In this document: in pieces, positions 1 to 14,293 of the stretch | Position numbering within the stretch: the stretch's first letter is position 1 | Layout of the letters: each line of letters begins with the position of its first letter | Assembly: GCA_025504975.1 (NCBI GenBank) | Contig: JANUWI010000004.1 | Span: 620,001-684,000 of the forward strand | Direction: 5' to 3' | Length of the DNA: 64,000 bases | Source: Plenodomus lindquistii | Lineage: Eukaryota; Ascomycota; Dothideomycetes; Pleosporales; Leptosphaeriaceae | Translations under genes and position numbers: made by a program | The notes under the pieces: model-generated | Seen by the model: only the letters and a program-made list of their open reading frames with translations | The model's database searches: none | Told to the model about the DNA's origin: nothing

Positions 1-2280
1 ACCCTGTACTAAAGTATAAAGGCCTTTAGCTTTCTACTTTAGGCTAGAGATTTTGTAAACGTATAGAAAAGGGGTAAAAAGTAGGGTATAAAGCCTACTA
101 GAGGTAGAAGAATAAAGAGGTAACAATTTGTCTATTTTTAATCTCTAAATAGTATTCTTATCTGCCTATCTAATTAATCTATTCTATTCTGTATTATCTA
201 TTATAGTAATATTCTATTAGGTATTACACTTATACTACCTATACTATACTTACTATATATAATACTTATAATACGCTTATAAAGTATATTACACTACTAT
301 AAACTACTACTATAAATTATTAAACTCTAGGCTTGTAGATTACGTGCGCCTAGTAAAAAAACCTAGTAACTTTAGTATACTAAAAGGGTTAACGTATATT
401 ATTTAATACTATAACTTTAAAAATAGTTAGAAATGCTATTTACTTTTTTAGATTTTTTTATATTACTTATATATATAGCTTTGCTTATTCTGCGTATATT
501 AGCTATATTATTTAAAGTATAGACTTTAGTTATAGTAACTACTACGCTATTAGTTAAACACATTTTTTATAAATTTTATATAGGTAATACTGTAGATAAA
601 AAAGAGATAGTATTACTATATATAGTATTAGAGAACTCTATTATAGTAGTAGATAAGTAATAGTATTAATTAAATATTATAATTTAGTATAGGTAGTAGT
701 ATATAGTATTATATCTATAATATAGCCTAAATATAAAAAGCGTTTATAGTAGTATTTATTATTCTATATTAGCTACTTTATTAGCAGGCTTAACTTCTCT
801 AGAGCTAGGTTAAAGTTATTTAAAAAAATTAGTAGGCTTAATTAAAAATAAAAGTTAGCTTTAAAAAGCTTGCCTTGCTAGTAGAACTCTATAAAAGTTA
901 CTTCTACTTTTTTTTATTCTACTATTATTTTCTTTACTATAGCACGTTGCTCTAGAGGTAACTTTATAAGTTTATTAGCTTCTATACTATTAGGTTTACT
1001 ATCTAATTTAATTTTATCTACTACTATATTTTCTAGCTTAGTAGTTAAATAATTCTCTATTAGTTTTTTAATTACTAGCTATTTATTAGCCTTCTATACT
1101 ATACCCTTTTTTAACTAAAATAACTAGGCTAATGTAAAAGGCTCTATAAAATATTAGTATTATTTAGGTAACTAGCCTATAATCTACTAACTAGTTAAGT
1201 AAAGTCTACTATAGCTAATAATTTAACTATATTTTTACTCTAATAGCTAATAGTAAAGTCTAGAGCTACTACTATAAAAGCTATTAATATTATACTAGGT
1301 ATATTAAACTACTTTATAGTGCTGTTTTTTACTACTAGCCTCTACTTTAATATAGATAGATACTAAGTTTTAGTAAATATTTTAGCTATTACTTAATATT
1401 TAAATAGAGTACTATAGTTAGTTAAATTACTATAAATAAATTTAAACCTTTTATATAGTTTAGCTAGTAATATAGATGCTATTATACTAGTATAAAGGCT
1501 GTACTAGCGCTCTACTATAGAGTAAACTACATTTATTATATAATAATAGAAGCTAGTTAGAGTGTTATATATCTAAAGTTATTAGTTATATTTAATATAA
1601 ATAGAGGTACGCACTTTTTTTATAGAGTTTTTATATAAGTTTTATTATAGTATCTCTGTTTTAAATATTACTACTATTTATTTATCTAATAAAAGCGCTT
1701 TAAATTTACTTTTATAAAAGTCTATTTATAGAGTTACTATATAAATATAGCTTACGTTATTCTCTATAAATATAGTATATAATAAAAGCTTTATTATACG
1801 CCTTATTATTTTACTCTTTTTAAACTATAAATATTTAGTTTTTTATTTTTTAAGTCTTTATACTTAAATTGCCTAGTTAGATCTAGTATTTAACGCTTTG
1901 CGCTTAGAATAGGTATTTTATAAAAAAAAAAAGTTTAAAGCTATATAAATATTAGTATATAAGTACTAAAACGTATTACTATAAATATATATCTATATCT
2001 CTATTTAATTACACTTATTTAAATACACTAGGCGTAGATGCTCTATTTATTTTCTATACACGTTTAGTACTAGAGTATATACTATAGGTAGATAGTATAA
2101 CCTACTTAGACTTTCTATTACTCTAGACTTTTATAGATATTATTACTAAATCTTATTTTATATTAGAGTGCGCTTAGATAAAATAGTACTTACTAGATTT
2201 TTAAAGTTATTAGAGTAGTCTAGCTTATAGTTAGTAGTAGACTATATAAACTTACTATATTATAAATTTAAGTCTAAAGG

Positions 2281-2301
2281 TAGTAGTAGTAGTAGTAGTA
2301 G
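2281..2301. repeat. (TAG)7 microsatellite
   Basis: Seven uninterrupted TAG triplets lie in the RIPed block. No function is implied. Confidence 0.8.
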
Positions 2302-5300
2302 AATAAACATACTAGTAGTATATAGCGTTCTATAACTCTAGTTAATATTTTTAAAGTTAGAGTATATATAAAATAGTTAGCTAGATATTAGTTATAGTTT
2401 TAAATTTAACTTTACCTAGTAAATTATAGTTAGTATATAAAATGTGTTTTAATATAGTAGTTATATATATATAGTATTTATAGTTCTATTTTAAGCTAAT
2501 TATATATTCTATTATTATATATATTAGTTATAGGCGTTAAATATAGTTTAATTATTATATATGTTTTAAATATACTAACTAGTACGCGTTTTATAATATA
2601 ATAGTATATTTTTTCTAAGCTTTATTAGACTTCTATATAGACTAAAAGTAGGTAATAGAAAAGCATTATATATATTCTAGATAGATAGTAGGTATTTACT
2701 AAAACTTAGTGTAGTTAATAAAAATTAAAAGAGAATAGGTATATAAAATACTTAGAGGCTAAAAAAAAGTTATTATTTAATTTATACTATACTAAATCTA
2801 ACTATTATTTAGCGTTGCTCTCTATTACTATATATTAGTATAGAATATTTACTATAATAAATAGACTTTATATATACCTAGACTTTTCTCTCTATAATAA
2901 ATATAAATTAAGTTTTTTTATTAGTAAAAGAGTTTATAATAGTACTATACTATTAGAACGCAGCGTTAACCTTTATCTAAGTCTATTAGTTATTTTGCGT
3001 AATATAGTAAAATAAAATATCTACTACTAGATTAAATAGTAAGTTTTAATAAATTACTACTATAAACTTATTATATTCTATATTATCTACTAGCGCAGTG
3101 TCTTCTATAGTAGAGCTATAAAGTAAATTCTTACTATAGATAAAAATAAATGCTATACGCCCTATATTATATACAAGTATTATTATAAATATCTATATTA
3201 AAGTATATAGTATTATAGACGTAGTTACACTATATACTTAAATATTACGTTAAAAAGAAGTAAAAAGAGATATAGGTATTTATATTTAATTTTAATACGT
3301 TATATTATAGTTATAGCGCTTTACTATAAATATAATAACTTTATATTATTAAGTACTATTAAAAGCAGCGTAACTACTACTATATCTAGATATAACTATA
3401 GAATCTAGTTATAGTAGTCTATTTTATATAGAACGCGTTTTTAAACTATAGTTAAAAAGACTCTATAATAGTATTATATTTTTAAAACTATAGTATATAT
3501 AGTAGTATTTATTCTAGAATATATTAAATAAGCTATATAGATAGGTTTATAAATTTAATATATTTAACGTAGTATAAAAAAGTATAGAGTAGTAGAATAT
3601 ATGTAGTAAATTTATCTAGTACTATATATATAAAATATTTAGCGTTTAATATAGCTATTTTTATACCTATAGCTAATAATAATTTAGATAATATCTATTT
3701 AGATACGCTTTTAATACGCATAAATAGTATAGAATTATATAGTTTAAAATCTAGTAAATAGTTCTATCTAATATTATACTATTATAGTTACTAGGTATAT
3801 AATAGAAATTTTAATACTATTTTATATATTTAAGTTTTTATATAAATATATATTTAGCTTTATTTAAACTTTATATATACTATAACGCATGTATACTATT
3901 ACTAGTAGTATAAACTATATATAAAATATGCTTCTATAATAAATAGATAATATATTATTTAATTTATTCTATACCTACTTTTTCTTTTTATATACTTGTA
4001 TTATACTCCTCTACTTTTTTATAAAGTTTAGAGAATACTAAGTATTATATTTGTTCTAGTCTATATAATTATTTACTAAGTAAGTTATATCTCTATTTTT
4101 ATTTTTATAGGGTAGTTCTTTTAGTACAAGGTTTATAGGCTGTAAAATAGACGCTATATTATATATTTAGAAGGCTTTAAGCTTGCGTAGATATACTATA
4201 GTATTATAAAATTAGTAGTAAACTATTATTATACTATTAACTTTATTAAATACAGTTTTATTATTAAACTATATAGTCTCTATAAAAGCGTATTAGTACT
4301 ACTTTTTTAGTGTTTTTATAGTGTTTTTTTTTTCTAGTAGTATAAAAACTAGATAAACTTAGCCTAGTAGGCAGCTAAATACAAGGCAGTTATTTTTATT
4401 ATCTAGTTTTATATACTTTTAAACCTAGATAAAGTTTTTCTATTCTTTTCTAGACGCGTAGTAATTAGTTAAATAATAGACTATAAGTTTTTTTTTAGTA
4501 TCTAGATTATTTACGCTTTTACCTATGCCTACCTAGTATATAATAGATTAACTAATCTATATTTTTATACTCTATACCTATATATTATCTATTTTTTATT
4601 TATTTTTATTTTTATCTATAATTAGTATACAGTTGCGCTTTATCTATTAAACTATAATATAAATAGTAACTGCTACTAGAAAGTCTAGATAAAATAGATA
4701 ATCTACTATTTTACTAATAGTTATAGTTTTTATATAGTTAGAAGTAGGCGTAATAAACTACCTAAGCTTAGATATTATTACTAGAGTAGCAACTCTAACT
4801 GTATAAACTTCTATATTATAATTTATTTAGGTTTATAGGCTACTATCTATATACATCTATTTATATTTAAAAATAAAAAAAGTAGTACGCTTTAAATTAT
4901 AAATACAGATCTATTATAGAAAGTAATAATAGTTTATTATTTAATAGAACTATTTAATTATATTACTATAAAACGCCTCTCTATTAGTTCTAGTATCTAG
5001 TCTATTTAATAATCTAAAATACTTAATATTACTAATTATATAGGATAGAGCGTGCTATTTTAAAAAATAGAAGTACTTATTTAAGTAGTATAAGTAGAAT
5101 TCCTTTTTATATATATTTATTTAGTTAATAGCGCTCTATATATAATTAAAAGTAGTAGTATTATAGTATTAGTAAAATATAATAGCTATAAAATTATATA
5201 TAGTGTAGATAAACTATATAGTATAAAGAGTATATAAGTATAATAGAGAAGATATAACTACTATAAACTATTAGGTAATAACTTTTTACTTTTTTCTAGT

Positions 5301-8300
5301 TTACTATTTCTATTTACTATAATTTAGTATTATATTATTGCCTGTTTAATATAGTAGCTATTAGAAGCGTTTATCTAGCTATTCTAGTTCTAACGCTTTT
5401 TAAATATAAGTATTGTTTTTTGCTTGCTTTTACCTAAAAACTTTCTCTCTAAAAAGCTTTTTAATCTAGTTTAGTGTGTGCTATAGAAGACCTTTAAAAA
5501 GTAAATAAAGTATATTAGTTAGTATTCTCTAGTATATATTAAACCTAGTGTGTTTCTAGGTAAAGTAAACTTCTAGATATATCTAGTTTAGATTACTTAT
5601 TAGTATATTTTTATATATTTATAGTTTTTGCTATATCTATATCTATAGGTTATTATACTATAGGTATTCTATATAAAAATTTTTTTAATTACTAGGTAGA
5701 ATGCTATACTAAGTATAGTACTATTTAGATTTAACTTTTAATATAAAAACTTACTTTTTATAGTCTATAAAAATGTATAATAATATTAAATAGTAGTATT
5801 AGCTTTAATTATTAGCGTAATATAGAGCAAGTCTGTAGATAGAGTAGTATTCTAGAACTAGAGTCTAGTAAAAATAATAATAAAATAGTAGATAGATAAA
5901 ATATATATATTTTAATATATAACTTATTATATACTAGTAAACTTTTTTTTTACTAATACTAATAATAATAGGTATAAATTTTATAATAATAGTACTAGGT
6001 ATAAGTTTTCTATATTAAACTTTATAACTAAAGTTACTAATAGAGAGATATACTAGCTACGCGGTAACGTTACTAGAATAGTATAATAACTAGGTTTTAT
6101 TTATAGATATAATAATAGAGACTACTATACTACTAGGTAGTAGTCTAGTCTATATTTTCTACTACTAATTAGCTAAGTAGATATTATAGTATACGCGTAT
6201 TTTTAGAGTATTCTTTTTATTATATATATATATAGAAGTATAAACTATCTCTAATATAAATAGTCTATACTCTAAAATAAAAGCTATTATTTTAATAATA
6301 TTTTAGTATAGTATATAGTGCTTAGACTTAGTATTTTTTATAATATCTATAGAAATTATTTTTTATATTTATACTTTGTTTTTTACACTGCTGTCTAGTA
6401 AAAATAGTCTACTTTTTTAATTTTTTATATTTAAAAATCTAAAGAGATTGTATATTAGTTCTATATAGAAATTTTTTATAAAGTTATTTATATTGCTTTT
6501 TATAGCTTTAATATAATTTAGCTATATTATAAACGCGTAGTTATAGTTAGACTAGAAGCTAGTAAATATAGGCGTTTTTTATCTATTAGTAGATATTCTA
6601 TAATACGCTACTTTATATACCTAAATAGTACTTAGGCTGTAGATAGGATAATACTTCTAGTAAAAATACTATTATAGATAAAGGTTTTATAGTATAACTA
6701 AAAAGTAGTAGACTATAGCTAAGTTTTTACCTAGTTTACTGCGCTAAAGTTAGATGTAGAGAGGCTATTTTCTATACTACTCTTTTTTTCTATATAGCTA
6801 ATAGAGTTAGTGCTGTTCTAGGTAGCTATAAAAAAACTAATATCTAGTAAAATAGTATTACCCTTATATATTTCTAATATATCTATTTCTAGAAATTCTA
6901 TTACTATAGTATAGTCTTTGCGTTTATTATAGTTTAGTGTAAAGCGTTTGTTTTTATATAAAAAGGTTATAGTAATAGAATAAAAAAGGGCTATTTAGTA
7001 TTTTAAATATAATCTAGTAGTAACTCTAATATACTTTTACTAGAAGTTCTACTACTAATTAGTTTAAAAAAGCCTATTAAACACGTAGCTGTATTTTATA
7101 GTTAAATTAGACCTATTATATAGATAATAATAGGTTAGGTGTATTATAGAATATAGCTACTTTTTATAGACTTACTAGTATTTATATAAACTATTTATAT
7201 AAAAAAAAACTTTATAGTACTAGTTATAGGTTTATAAAAAATCTATATTATATTAATACGTATATAAATGTATATTATAAGTTAAATTATAGTAGATATT
7301 ACGTAGTTAGTAATATCTATAGTAAGTTATAAATAGAATTTACTATATAGATACCTAAGTATAGTAAATAGCGTGTTACTTTTATAACTTTATATTATAT
7401 AACGTGTATACTTCTTCTATATCTAGCGCTATAACTATTATAATAGTCTAATAAATAACCTATTACGTATAAAAACTTATAATTTAGACTATTTATTTAT
7501 AGTAAAGCTAGACGCATGTATAGATATAAAGTTTAAACTAGTAAAAGTAGTTTTCTATCTAAAGTTATTACTTATGCTATTTAACTTTTTTATACACCTC
7601 TTTATATAACTATAGTTATATTTAATAGCCTTTTTAATAGCTATCTATAAACTAGTTATAGACTATACTATTAATAAAACCTATATAGACACCTAGTTTT
7701 ATCTAATAAAGTAATTCTAGTATAGTATAAAAGCTACTAGAAAGTCTATAGTATATAGTTATTATTAATTTCTAGCTAGACCTAGATATTAATACTGTTT
7801 ATTAAAAGTAGCTAGCTAGGCTACTCTAATTAGACTTTTTTTACTTACTTTTTTTAGTACCTAATTTTTTTTTAAAACTCTAAAAGGAGTAGTAATAGGG
7901 ATTTTGTTGCTTTTATACTTTAGATTAAATTAACTAAAATTTTTCTACTTTAAACCTCTAGAGTTGTAAAGTATAAAAGTATATCCTTTAATACTTTTAA
8001 ATAAAGTTAATAGAAAATAGCTATAGGCTCTACTTTACCTATAATAGTTATAGTTAAATTTAAAGTTATTTAAAACTTTTATTTCTATATTTTATAACTA
8101 GCGCTGCTACGAGAACTACTAACTCTATATTATTAGAGACTTTGTATTATTAAGGCTTTATTATAAAAAAAAGTACTATAAAGTTTAATAAAAAGTTTAA
8201 AAATTAAAACCTAGGTTCTATTTACTATAGTAAGCTAAATTATAATTTTAGCTAAACTATAGTTAATGTCTACTAGTAATAAAAACTTTTTTTACTAAAT

Positions 8301-8974
8301 TTTCTAATATAACGCCTAATAATTAGTTAATATTATTAAAATAGTGCTTAGCTAGCTAGAGAATGTTATCTAAATTAATTACTAATTAGTTTTTAGAAAA
8401 ATATAAGTATGTACCTATTTATATACTCTATACTAGTTAACTATTATTATACTAAGCTTTTAAAGTCTATAGCTATAGACTAATCTAGTAAGTATAGTAA
8501 ATTTATTAAACTTAGTAGACACGTAAAATTTAATAAAACTAGATAAACTAAGCTTTATAAAAAGCGTAATATCTAAACGCACTAAGCGTAATAATTTAAA
8601 AAACTAAAGTTCTAAGCGCTATATCTAATATAGAAATATATATACTAAATATAGAGTATTATAGTTATAACTACTAAATATATAAAAAAAGCTACTAAAA
8701 GATTATAAATTTTTAATAACTTTCTAGCCTATTATATAGCTAATAAAAGTAAACGTTGCTAGCTTTTATATAGAGTAAAAAAAAAAAATTAATATAGAAC
8801 TATTATTACGTTATTAGGTAGGCTACTAACTCTCTACTAAAAATATAGTTAATACTATTAAAAGCGCTAGTTAGACTATAGATATTTAAAACGTAACTAG
8901 TCTATAATAGAGCTAATTATATATTTAAAAATAAAACTATTACTAAGTTTAATAGCGTTAAAGTAAATAAGCTA

Positions 8975-9140
8975 TATATTTTTTAAAGCTTTTAAAGCCT
9001 TTAGATTAGATATACTATATATCCTTTAATTTTTTAAAGCTTTTAGATTAGATATACTGTGTATTTTTTAATTTTTTAAAGCCTTTAGATTAGATATACT
9101 ATGTATTTTTTAAACTTTTAAAACTTTTAAAGTAGATAAG
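8975..9140. repeat. Tandem array of about 48-bp units
   Basis: Three to four imperfect copies of a unit run head to tail. Each unit contains AAAGC, then TTTTAGATTAGATATACT, then TTTTTTAA. The copies differ mainly by transitions, as expected of RIP. No gene is visible. Confidence 0.7.
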
Positions 9141-9354
9141 CTGCGTATCTTTTAAAGCCTAATATATCTACTATATATTACTACTCTAGTAAGTAGCTCT
9201 AACTATAATATGCTCTAATAAGTAATATAAAGTTATACCTATAATAGGTAATATACCTAGTAAATATATTAATAAATAGACTATATAAAAAAAATAAAAG
9301 TTTAGTTCTAGAAGTGTAATTAAACTAGAATAACGCCTATAACACATAATAGAT

Positions 9355-9607
9355 TAATAGCGCTAGTAATAAGTAGTTTTAGCAGCGCTAGTAATAAGTA
9401 GCTTTAATAGTACTAGTAATAAATAGCTTTAGTAGCGCTAGTAATAAGTAGCTTTAGTAGCGCTAGTAATAAATAGTTTTAATAGCGCTAGTAATAAGTA
9501 GCTTTAGCAGCGCTAGTAATAAATAGCTTAGTAATAAATAGCTTTAGTAACGCTAGTAATAAACAGCTTTAGTAGCGCTAGTAATAAGTAGCTTTAGTAG
9601 CGTAGGT
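9355..9607. repeat. 25-bp satellite array, about 10 copies
   Basis: The unit GCTAGTAATAAGTAGCTTTA plus GTAGC (25 bp) repeats about ten times, with one internally shortened copy near 9,520. Variation between copies is almost all G/A or C/T. The AGCGCT palindrome at most unit junctions has been kept. Copies abut with no spacers, so this is a minisatellite and not a CRISPR array. The period is not a multiple of three, which argues against a coding origin. Confidence 0.85.
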
Positions 9608-10544
9608 AATAAAAAAAAAGGTTAGTATTAACTATAGAATATTAGTAGTAATAGTATCTTTTAAAAGTAGAGAAAAAGAAAAAAAGAATATAAAAAAGGA
9701 GGTAGAAAGGCAGTAGACTTATATATATAGATTACTTAATATAGTAAAAGTAAAAGTAAACTACATAGTAGATTATATATTATACTAGTAATAAAATAAT
9801 AATTACGCGCGTATAAAAGGACTTAGTTATTTTAAACTATACTTTATATAAAAGAGTTAAAAAACTACTACTATTTATATATAGGTAATAGTGCTAGGCT
9901 TCTAACTACTAAATAGAACTATATAGCTACTAATATATTTAATTATTATTAAGTTTATATACTATATTTTAACTTTAATGTAAATATATATATTTTTTAA
10001 TTTTATTTTAAATTAAATGTTTTGTAAAATGCCTAGAGTAGTAATTTATATTAGAAATTAAATTAAAGCTATATACTAGTAGCGTATTACTGCTATCTAT
10101 ACTATTATAGAAATAGCTAGTAATTTTATATAATCTAGTATATAAAACTATTATTATAAGGCTTATTAAAGCCTATAGCTAGTATTATAGAGCTTTTTAA
10201 AGCCTATAGCTAGCTAGTATTATAGAGCTTTTTAAAGCGCGTAGAGTTATTTTTAATTTTAACACTAGTAAATAAAGAAGGCCTATAGCGTTAGAGCTAG
10301 TAGAGAGACTAGAGTAGGTACTATAATTAGGGCTAGTAGAGAAACTAGAGTAGATACTATAATTAGAGCTAGTACTATTAAAGACTATTATAGAGCAGTT
10401 TTTAACTTTTTATTTTTAAGCTTAAAAGCTTCTATTTTATATACGTGCTGCGCTTTTAGATTTTTAATTTTAGTTTTTTTCTAATACTCTAAAAAGATAA
10501 TTTACTAACTAAGCTCTTTAACTATTAGACTAGCTAGAGGAGTT

Positions 10545-10990
10545 TTAGTATTCTTTTAAAAGATATTAAAACCGCTGTATATAGCTAGAGAGGGGATAGA
10601 GAAGTTAAAAAATAAGTTAGAAGTATTAATAGTACTATAGAGTACACCTGTGTTACTTATATTAAAGCTCTATATTTTTTTAAAAAATATTAAAACTACT
10701 ATATATAGCTAGAGGAGTTTTAGTATTTTTTTAAAAGATATTAAAACTGCTGTATATAGCTAGAGAAGGGATAAAAAGATTAAAAAACAAGTTAAAGGTG
10801 TTAATAGTACTATAGAGTACACCTGCGTTGTTTATATTAAAGCTCTATATTTTTTTAAAAAATATTAAAACTGCTATATATAGCTAGAGAGGGGATAGAA
10901 AAGTTAAAAAATAAGTTAGAGGCGTTAATAGTACTATAGAGTACACCTACGTTATTTATATTAAAGCTCTAGCTACTATAAAAAATAAAT
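10545..10990. repeat. Tandem array of about 150-bp units, three copies
   Basis: Three diverged copies each run through ATATTAAAACTGCTGTATAT, an AGCTAGAG-GGGATA stretch, a TTAAAAAATAAGTTA stretch, then TACTATAGAGTACACCTG and TTATATTAAAGCTCTA. Differences are mostly transitions. The TAGAGTACACC segment recurs in the next array downstream, so the two arrays share ancestry. Confidence 0.75.
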
Positions 10991-11038
10991 TAAAAGGGTT
11001 AATAGTACTATAGAGTATACTAGTATTATTTATATTAA

Positions 11039-11330
11039 AAATAACTTTAAAGTTATAAACTATTAGGTTTATAAAAGATTATAGTACTATAAAGTACACC
11101 TACGTTACTTATACTAAAAATAATTTTAAAGTTATAAACTATTAGGTTTATAAAAGATTATAGTACTATAAAGTACACCTATATTATTTATACTAAAAAT
11201 AACTTTAAAATTATAAACTATTAGATTTATAAAAAATTGTAGTACTATAGAGTATACCTGCGTTATTTATACTAAAAATAACTTTAAAGTTATAAACTAT
11301 TAGGTTTATAAAAGATTATAGTGTGTTTAG
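11039..11330. repeat. Tandem array of about 80-bp units, four copies
   Basis: Four copies contain AACTTTAAAGTTATAAACTA, then TTAGGTTTATAAAAGATTAT, then AGTACTATAAAGTACACCTA. The last copy is truncated. AACTTTAAAGTT is itself palindromic. The copies are about 90 percent alike by eye and differ by transitions. Confidence 0.8.
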
Positions 11331-12231
11331 TAATAGGCTAAATAGCGTAGTAATAACTATATTTTATAGTTTAGTATTATCTTTTTAAAAGATATATAAT
11401 AGGTTTTTACTAAAGTTAATAATATATGCGTAGCTATCTAGGCTATTAGAAAAAAATGTATTATAGTTATTAGTATAGAAGATTTAGCTAGAGTTACTTT
11501 TAGTAAAAAGTAAATAGTTATAGGTATTAATAGAAAAGAGGTAGTTATAGGTATTAATAAGCTCTAAAAATATTATATTATGTATTATATAAGCACCTAT
11601 ATATGTAAAGCTAACTTATACTATAAAGTAAAAAAAGTATAATTATAAGTTATTTTTTAGTGTTAAGTACTACTACTAGAGTTTAATATATAGTAAAAAA
11701 ACTAGGCTATACCTATTATTTTAATAGATATATCTTTTTAGTAGTAGTAGCTATTTTAATCTAGTTTATATTTTTTATAAGCTGCCTATATTTTAGTAAT
11801 AGATAAGTTTTTTAGCTACTGCTACTAGTACTACGCCTATTTATTACTAGGCTTAGAGATTAAAAAAGATTTTTAGAGTTACTCTATATATATCTGCTAT
11901 ATTTTAAAGTTTATACTACTATACTAGAGCTTAGGTAGCTTAATTATTTAGTATTTTTACTAATCTATATTAATATATCTCTAATCTAGAAGTTTTTATA
12001 TTATAGGCAGAGTGCTGCGTAATTAAAAGTTAATAGTATATATAAACTTTAGCTAACTATACTACTACTATTTATTATTTTAACTATTTAGTATATAAAG
12101 TAGTAGCTTAAACTGTATATAAAGTAAAAAAGGAGACGTAAGATATATAGTAATTATAGTAGAAGTAGATAAAAAAAATAAAGTTTAAATTTATAGTAAA
12201 AAAAACTAGGTACTATAGGTTATTTAGAGTT

Positions 12232-12340
12232 ACTCTATACTATTCTAGAGCTAGTACTAGTAGAGTATAAACTACTATACTTTACTTTTTTAGTAGTTTA
12301 TTTACTAGGTGTTTTTAGCTACTCTAGAATAGTATAGAGT
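12232..12340. repeat. 19-bp perfect inverted repeat, 71-nt loop
   Basis: The arm at 12,232-12,250 (ACTCTATACTATTCTAGAG) is perfectly complementary to 12,322-12,340. Perfect arms are unusual in a block where RIP has eroded most symmetry. I see no target-site duplication that would make it a transposon terminus. Confidence 0.7.
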
Positions 12341-14221
12341 TAGTTAGTAAAAGTTATTTAGAGTTACTCTATATAAAATTTTTAATAACTTTTATATACT
12401 TTTACTACTACGCTATATATTAAAGGCCTATTTTAATAGAGATACTACTACTTACTAATAATATAATAGTGTTTTAAAAAAACTGCGTGTAGTATAGTAG
12501 TTTTAATAAAGTATAGAAAAAGTAGTATACTAGTATAGTATATAATTTATAGCTAGGCTAAGTAGAATACTAGTAATATAATTAATATAGAGTAATATAT
12601 ATTAGTAAAAATATAACGTATAAACTTAGTACTAGTAAGTAGTATTTATAACTTGCGTATTAGTATATAAAGTATAGAATAGGTATAGTACTAGTACAGC
12701 GTATAGTTTATAACTAGAAGAAGTAGAATTTAAGTAATATAATTAATATATAGTATTATTAGTTTATATAAATAGAACGCGTAGATAAATAGAATTAGAG
12801 ACTTTTAGCTTAGTATATAATAGGTAAGTATTTAGTTATATATATAAAGTAAAGTTACTATAGTAAACATAGTTAATCTAGTTAGAGACTAGTTAAATAT
12901 AGGCTACTAATTTAAAATACTTTAATACTTATTTATAATTATACCTACTAAATTGCTATAAAAAGTTTTTTTCTAATGTACTAAAAATTCTATCTAATAT
13001 AAATCTAAATTAAAAATTTTTTTTACTTTTTACTAATTTTAGAAAAACCTATATAATATTTTATACTAAATTTTAAATTTTTTTTAAAACCTAATATAGC
13101 TATAATTAGATTTTAGTTATAATTAATTAGCTTTTTAAATAAATAATTATTATACTTTACTATAAAAAAATAAATATTTAAAGCTTTATTTAACTATTTA
13201 TATAATAGATATATTAGTTTAAATATATTTCTAAAAATATTATTTTAGACTATAAAGTCTAGTTTATTTTCTAATTCTAGTTTATATTCTACTAGATTAT
13301 AGATATTAAAATATAACTTTTTACTATCTATTATAGATAAACTAATAGCTAAACTAAAATTATAAATAAATATATTAATTAATAACTATAGTTTTTTATA
13401 ATATATTATTAGTATAATTAGAGTAAACTTTATTTTTTAATAAACTAAACCTAAATAATACTTTTATACGTATTAATAGATATAGCTTTATACTAGCTTC
13501 TATTTAGTTTTAAATTTAAATAAAAATAGAACTAGTACTATTTAAAAGTAGTAAGTTTTATTTAAAAATTTAACTACTAAAAAGTTTATAATCTAGCTAT
13601 TTAGATATATAATATTTAAAAACTAGCTAAAAAAAATATTAAAAAAATATAAAACTAAATATATTCTACTATTAACGCCTACTAATATTCTATTTACTAA
13701 AAAATAGAAAATAAAGTCTACTTTTTTATTACTAATCTAGTAACTTTAAAATTAGGCTAAAAACTAATTAAATATTAAAAAAATCTTTTTAAAGTTTTAA
13801 AATAAATTAGGTATTTTTATTAATTTAAACTTTTTTCTAAATTATAAAATATATACTATATTTATATCTAATATTTTTTATAAAAATTTTTATAATCTTT
13901 TTTAAAATAAAAAGTTTTAAATCTACTAGCTACTTTTATATAAAGTATAAAAAAATAAAAAATTAAAAAGATTTTTACTAGTAAATTTATTTATAATAAC
14001 TTTAAATATAAAGCTTGCTAGATAAAATATAATCTAAATTTAATCTAGTATTTAGCTTCTAACTTTATAAATTTTTTTTATAAACTATAAAACTTTTACT
14101 AGAAATATCTTAATTATTTAGAACTTTTTTAGGTATTATATAGATAGCTTTAGCTATAGAAAAAAAAATATAAAATATATTATAGTTAGTAAATAATTAC
14201 ATTTTATAAATTTAATAGTTA

Positions 14222-14267
14222 ACGTATTCCACCAGCGAGCCGGTCAACCCAGCGAGCCGGTCAAAAT
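14222..14267 (+). repeat. Left terminal inverted repeat, 46 bp
   Basis: It matches the reverse complement of 16,023-16,068 at every base; identity stops at 14,268. It contains two adjacent copies of the CCAGCGAGCCGGTCAA motif. Confidence 0.95.
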
Positions 14268-14293
14268 AGCTTGGCATCATGAACACCAAGTTT

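Larger units (their letters stand above)
1..14219. repeat. RIP-degraded AT-rich block, left part
   Basis: No credible reading frame is present in any frame. CpA and its complement TpG are nearly missing, while TpA steps dominate, and surviving C and G sit mostly in CT/AG, CG/GC contexts. This is the footprint of repeat-induced point mutation, a premeiotic C-to-T process of Pezizomycotina that acts on duplicated DNA with preference for CpA. The block is therefore best read as old transposons mutated beyond recognition. From about 12,950 it becomes still more AT-rich, resembling the 16,071-19,387 side, so the intact transposon may have landed inside one older RIPed element. I could not recognise LTRs or any coding remnant, so the original families are unknown. 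Confidence 0.85.

Noticed and set aside
9355..9607. Regular short repeats resembling a CRISPR array
   Set aside because: Units abut without unique spacers and the organism is eukaryotic; it is a minisatellite altered by RIP.
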